Part shown: positions 62,173-64,000 of the stretch, one piece after another
Layout: each line of letters starts with the position of its first letter
Position numbering within the stretch: the stretch's first letter is position 1
Source: Aurantimonas coralicida_A
Lineage (GTDB): Bacteria; Pseudomonadota; Alphaproteobacteria; Rhizobiales; Rhizobiaceae
Length of the DNA stretch: 64,000 bases
Direction: 5' to 3'
NCBI RefSeq assembly: GCF_036016755.1
Contig: NZ_JAYXIH010000012.1
Span: 36,745-100,744 of the forward strand
Notes under the pieces: generated by a model
The model's database searches: none
Told to the model about the DNA's origin: nothing
The model's input: the letters and a program-made list of their open reading frames with translations, nothing else
Made by a program: the position numbers and the translations under genes

Positions 62173-63435
62173 ATGAATTCCTTCGAGTTCAACAAGATCG
62201 TCGGTGCTGTACTCGCGACGATCTTCGTCCTGTTTGGCGGGAGTATCCTCGCCGAGGGGCTCTTCCACTCCGAGGCCCCCGAGACCCCCGGCTACGAGAT
62301 CGTCGCGGCCGAAGCGGACGCCGGCGGCGCCGAAGGCGGCGCGGCCAAGGCCGAGGAGACGCCGATCGCCACGCTTCTGCAGACCGCGGACGCCGAGGCG
62401 GGCGCCGGACAATTCAAGAAATGCGCCGCCTGCCATACGGCTGAAAAGGGCGGCGCCAACAAGGTTGGGCCGCATCTCTGGGACGTCGTCAACCGTCCGA
62501 TCGCCTCGATTTCCGATTTCGCCTATTCGGCCGGGATGACCGAGTTCTCGCAGGGTGGTTCGGTCAACTGGGATTACGAACATCTCAATGGCTTCCTGAA
62601 GAACCCGAAAGGTTATGTGTCCGGCACCGCGATGGGTTTCGCCGGCCTCAGGGATCCCGAGGCCCGCGCCGAGCTGATCGCCTATCTGCGCACGCTTGCC
62701 GACAGTCCGGCGCCGCTGCCGGAGGCGCCGGCCGAGGCCGCCGCGCCGGCAGAGGCAGCAGCCGAGGGTGCCGCCCCGGCTGAAACCGCCGCGGCCGATC
62801 CCGCGACGACGACCCAACCAGAGGCCGCGACCGCCGACGCCCAGGCCCAGGCGCCGGCGGTGACCGACACGAACGCGGCGCAGGCCGAACCTGGTGCCGA
62901 GGCCGCGCCGACCCAGGCGGCCGAGAGCGAGGCTCAGGCGCCGGCGGCGGAAAAGCCAGCCGAAGCCGCGCCTGCCGAAACCGCCGCACAGCCGGCGGCC
63001 GAATCGGCTCCCGCAGCGGAACAACCGGCCCCGCCGGAAGCCGCGGCACCAGCCGCCCCGGCAGCCGCCGCGCCAGCGCAAACGGCTTCGGTGTCCGGTG
63101 ATCCCGAGGCCGGCGAAAAAGCGTTCCGCAAATGTGCGGCCTGCCATGCGGTCGGCGAAGGCGCGAAGAACAAGATCGGTCCCGAACTGAACGGCATCGT
63201 TGGCGAAAAGATCGCCGCCGTCGAGGGATACAAATTCTCCCCGGCTCTGACCGAATATGCGGCCGAGCATCCCACCTGGACGGTCGAGGAACTGACCGCC
63301 TGGCTAACCGACCCGAAGGGCACCGTGCCGGGCACGAAAATGTCCTTCGCCGGCATCAAGAAGCCGGAGGATGTCGCCGATATCATCGCCTATCTGGCGA
63401 GCTTCGACGAGAACGGCGCCCAGACCGGAAACTGA
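62173..63435 (+). CDS. Membrane-anchored cytochrome c with two haem domains
   Basis: 420-aa protein. One N-terminal membrane anchor (IVGAVLATIFVLFGGSILA), a first class I cytochrome c domain (CAACH near residue 89, with M in GTAMGFAGL), a linker of about 130 residues almost entirely Ala/Pro/Glu, and a second domain (CAACH near residue 321, with M in GTKMSFAGIK). Each domain resembles rhizobial CycM/cytochrome c552, which normally has one. It probably carries electrons to terminal oxidases at the periplasmic face. The terminator at 63473 follows. Confidence 0.92.
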   Translation: MNSFEFNKIVGAVLATIFVLFGGSILAEGLFHSEAPETPGYEIVAAEADAGGAEGGAAKAEETPIATLLQTADAEAGAGQFKKCAACHTAEKGGANKVGPHLWDVVNRPIASISDFAYSAGMTEFSQGGSVNWDYEHLNGFLKNPKGYVSGTAMGFAGLRDPEARAELIAYLRTLADSPAPLPEAPAEAAAPAEAAAEGAAPAETAAADPATTTQPEAATADAQAQAPAVTDTNAAQAEPGAEAAPTQAAESEAQAPAAEKPAEAAPAETAAQPAAESAPAAEQPAPPEAAAPAAPAAAAPAQTASVSGDPEAGEKAFRKCAACHAVGEGAKNKIGPELNGIVGEKIAAVEGYKFSPALTEYAAEHPTWTVEELTAWLTDPKGTVPGTKMSFAGIKKPEDVADIIAYLASFDENGAQTGN

Positions 63436-63472
63436 CCGCCGCGCTCCAGCCGTGATGACAGACGAATCCAGG

Positions 63473-63502
63473 AAAGGCCCCGGTGCGAACCGGGGCCTTT
63501 TT
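63473..63502 (+). terminator. Strong rho-independent terminator
   Basis: Twelve-bp stem AAAGGCCCCGGT (63473-63484) and ACCGGGGCCTTT (63489-63500) with loop GCGA and a run of five T from 63498. It lies 37 bp after the cytochrome gene. Confidence 0.93.
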
Positions 63503-63786
63503 GATGGGGGCGCTGTCCGCCGACGCCCCCGATCGGTCGCAAGACGGCGTCATTCCATGACAGTGGATTCGACCCCATTGGGTTGTTTTTCTGTCTCTCG
63601 CAAACGAGGTGCGCCCACATTCAGGGCGGGTATTGCTGGGCCAAAAACCCCGATGCAACCCTTCCGCGAAACGCCGAATATCGCTGTCCAGAAGACATCA
63701 GAACGCCGGACCCTGCGACAAAACCGGAGCCGTTCTCAGCGCTGAACGCTGAGGTTTACGTAAGAGCACGTGCCACGTTTTATCGC
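63503..63786. other. Region without a recognised gene
   Basis: Follows the terminator. No tRNA, hairpin of note or convincing coding frame was seen. It may include a promoter for a gene beyond the window. Confidence 0.3.
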
Positions 63787-64000
63787 TCAACGATCGAACC
63801 GGCCGTCCATCAGTAGCTTTCGCGCGGTGCGAGCTCGTGCATTACCCGCCCGTGCGTCCCGTTTTACTTCTTCCCAATTGCGAGGGAGGTACTCATACCA
63901 ACGGGCGCTGATCAAGACCCATGCGCCCACTCTCGCATTCCGATGGACGTGATTTTCCAGGGCTGATCGACGAGCTTGTTCCAAGCTGCGCAGCAGTGGG
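63787..64000 (-). CDS. Possible C-terminal part of a hypothetical protein
   Basis: The minus-strand frame is open from the window edge to a TGA at 63787 and ends with AWVLISARWYEYLPRNWEEV then GNARARTARKLLMDGRFDR. No start is seen and no family recognised. The residue pattern looks protein-like, but the stretch is short. Confidence 0.35.
   Translation of the reverse strand, partial: PLLRSLEQARRSALENHVHRNARVGAWVLISARWYEYLPRNWEEVKRDARAGNARARTARKLLMDGRFDR

Noticed and set aside
1..64000. tRNA, rRNA, CRISPR array, insertion sequence or prophage
   Set aside because: Read through the intergenic gaps and found no T-loop GGTTCGA pattern in a cloverleaf setting, no spaced short repeats and no transposase or phage genes.

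Overview
The window is high-GC, gene-dense bacterial DNA. Its housekeeping gene order (dnaX-ybaB-recR, def-fmt-truA, dapE/dapD, kdsB-pheA beside a membrane cytochrome c) and its PHA, Lrp and tripartite tricarboxylate transport genes point to an alphaproteobacterium, most likely of the Hyphomicrobiales (Rhizobiales). This is inferred from gene content and order; no 16S rRNA gene is present. I saw no rRNA, tRNA, CRISPR array, transposase or integrase.

Region 1 (1-14490) is a catabolic block. It encodes two class III (CaiB/BaiF) CoA-transferases, an MmgE/PrpD protein, a class I fumarase/mesaconase-type hydratase, a mesaconyl-CoA-hydratase-like hotdog protein, an HMG-CoA-lyase-family protein, a complete TctABC importer, an orphan TAXI receptor and malate synthase G. 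Together these read as uptake and breakdown of a C5 branched dicarboxylate (mesaconate, citramalate or itaconate) to acetyl-CoA and pyruvate, with malate synthase taking up glyoxylate plus acetyl-CoA. No dedicated regulator is present, but repeated boxes and a PhaR-like site lie in the promoters.

Region 2 (14491-25045) holds a small secreted protein, an intracellular PHA depolymerase with a long lysine/alanine-rich tail, a GNAT enzyme, a frameshifted nucleoside-recognition membrane protein divergent from an Lrp regulator, a MerR-SDR cassette flanked by copies of a DUF1330 3' end, then pyrF and polA.

Region 3 (25046-37484) holds xylulokinase, an outer-membrane-type protein, a TetR regulator divergent from an HpaB-family protein and a propionyl-CoA-synthetase-like enzyme, a VapBC module, argB, a cassette carrying rsgA that is followed by a second decayed argB 3' end, and an unrecognised two-gene unit (240-aa protein plus PIN nuclease).

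Region 4 (37485-64000) is mostly core: an EamA transporter, pyrimidine nucleotidase, trypsin-like protease, rmuC, def-fmt-truA, dapE/dapD, two lytic transglycosylases, a LOG protein, a ChaN-like protein, an orphan HigA beside an AT-rich membrane gene, recR-ybaB-dnaX, HIT-nudC, pheA-kdsB and a two-domain membrane cytochrome c. The ybaB gene carries a 100-nt tandem duplication with an N at the junction, which looks like an assembly error.
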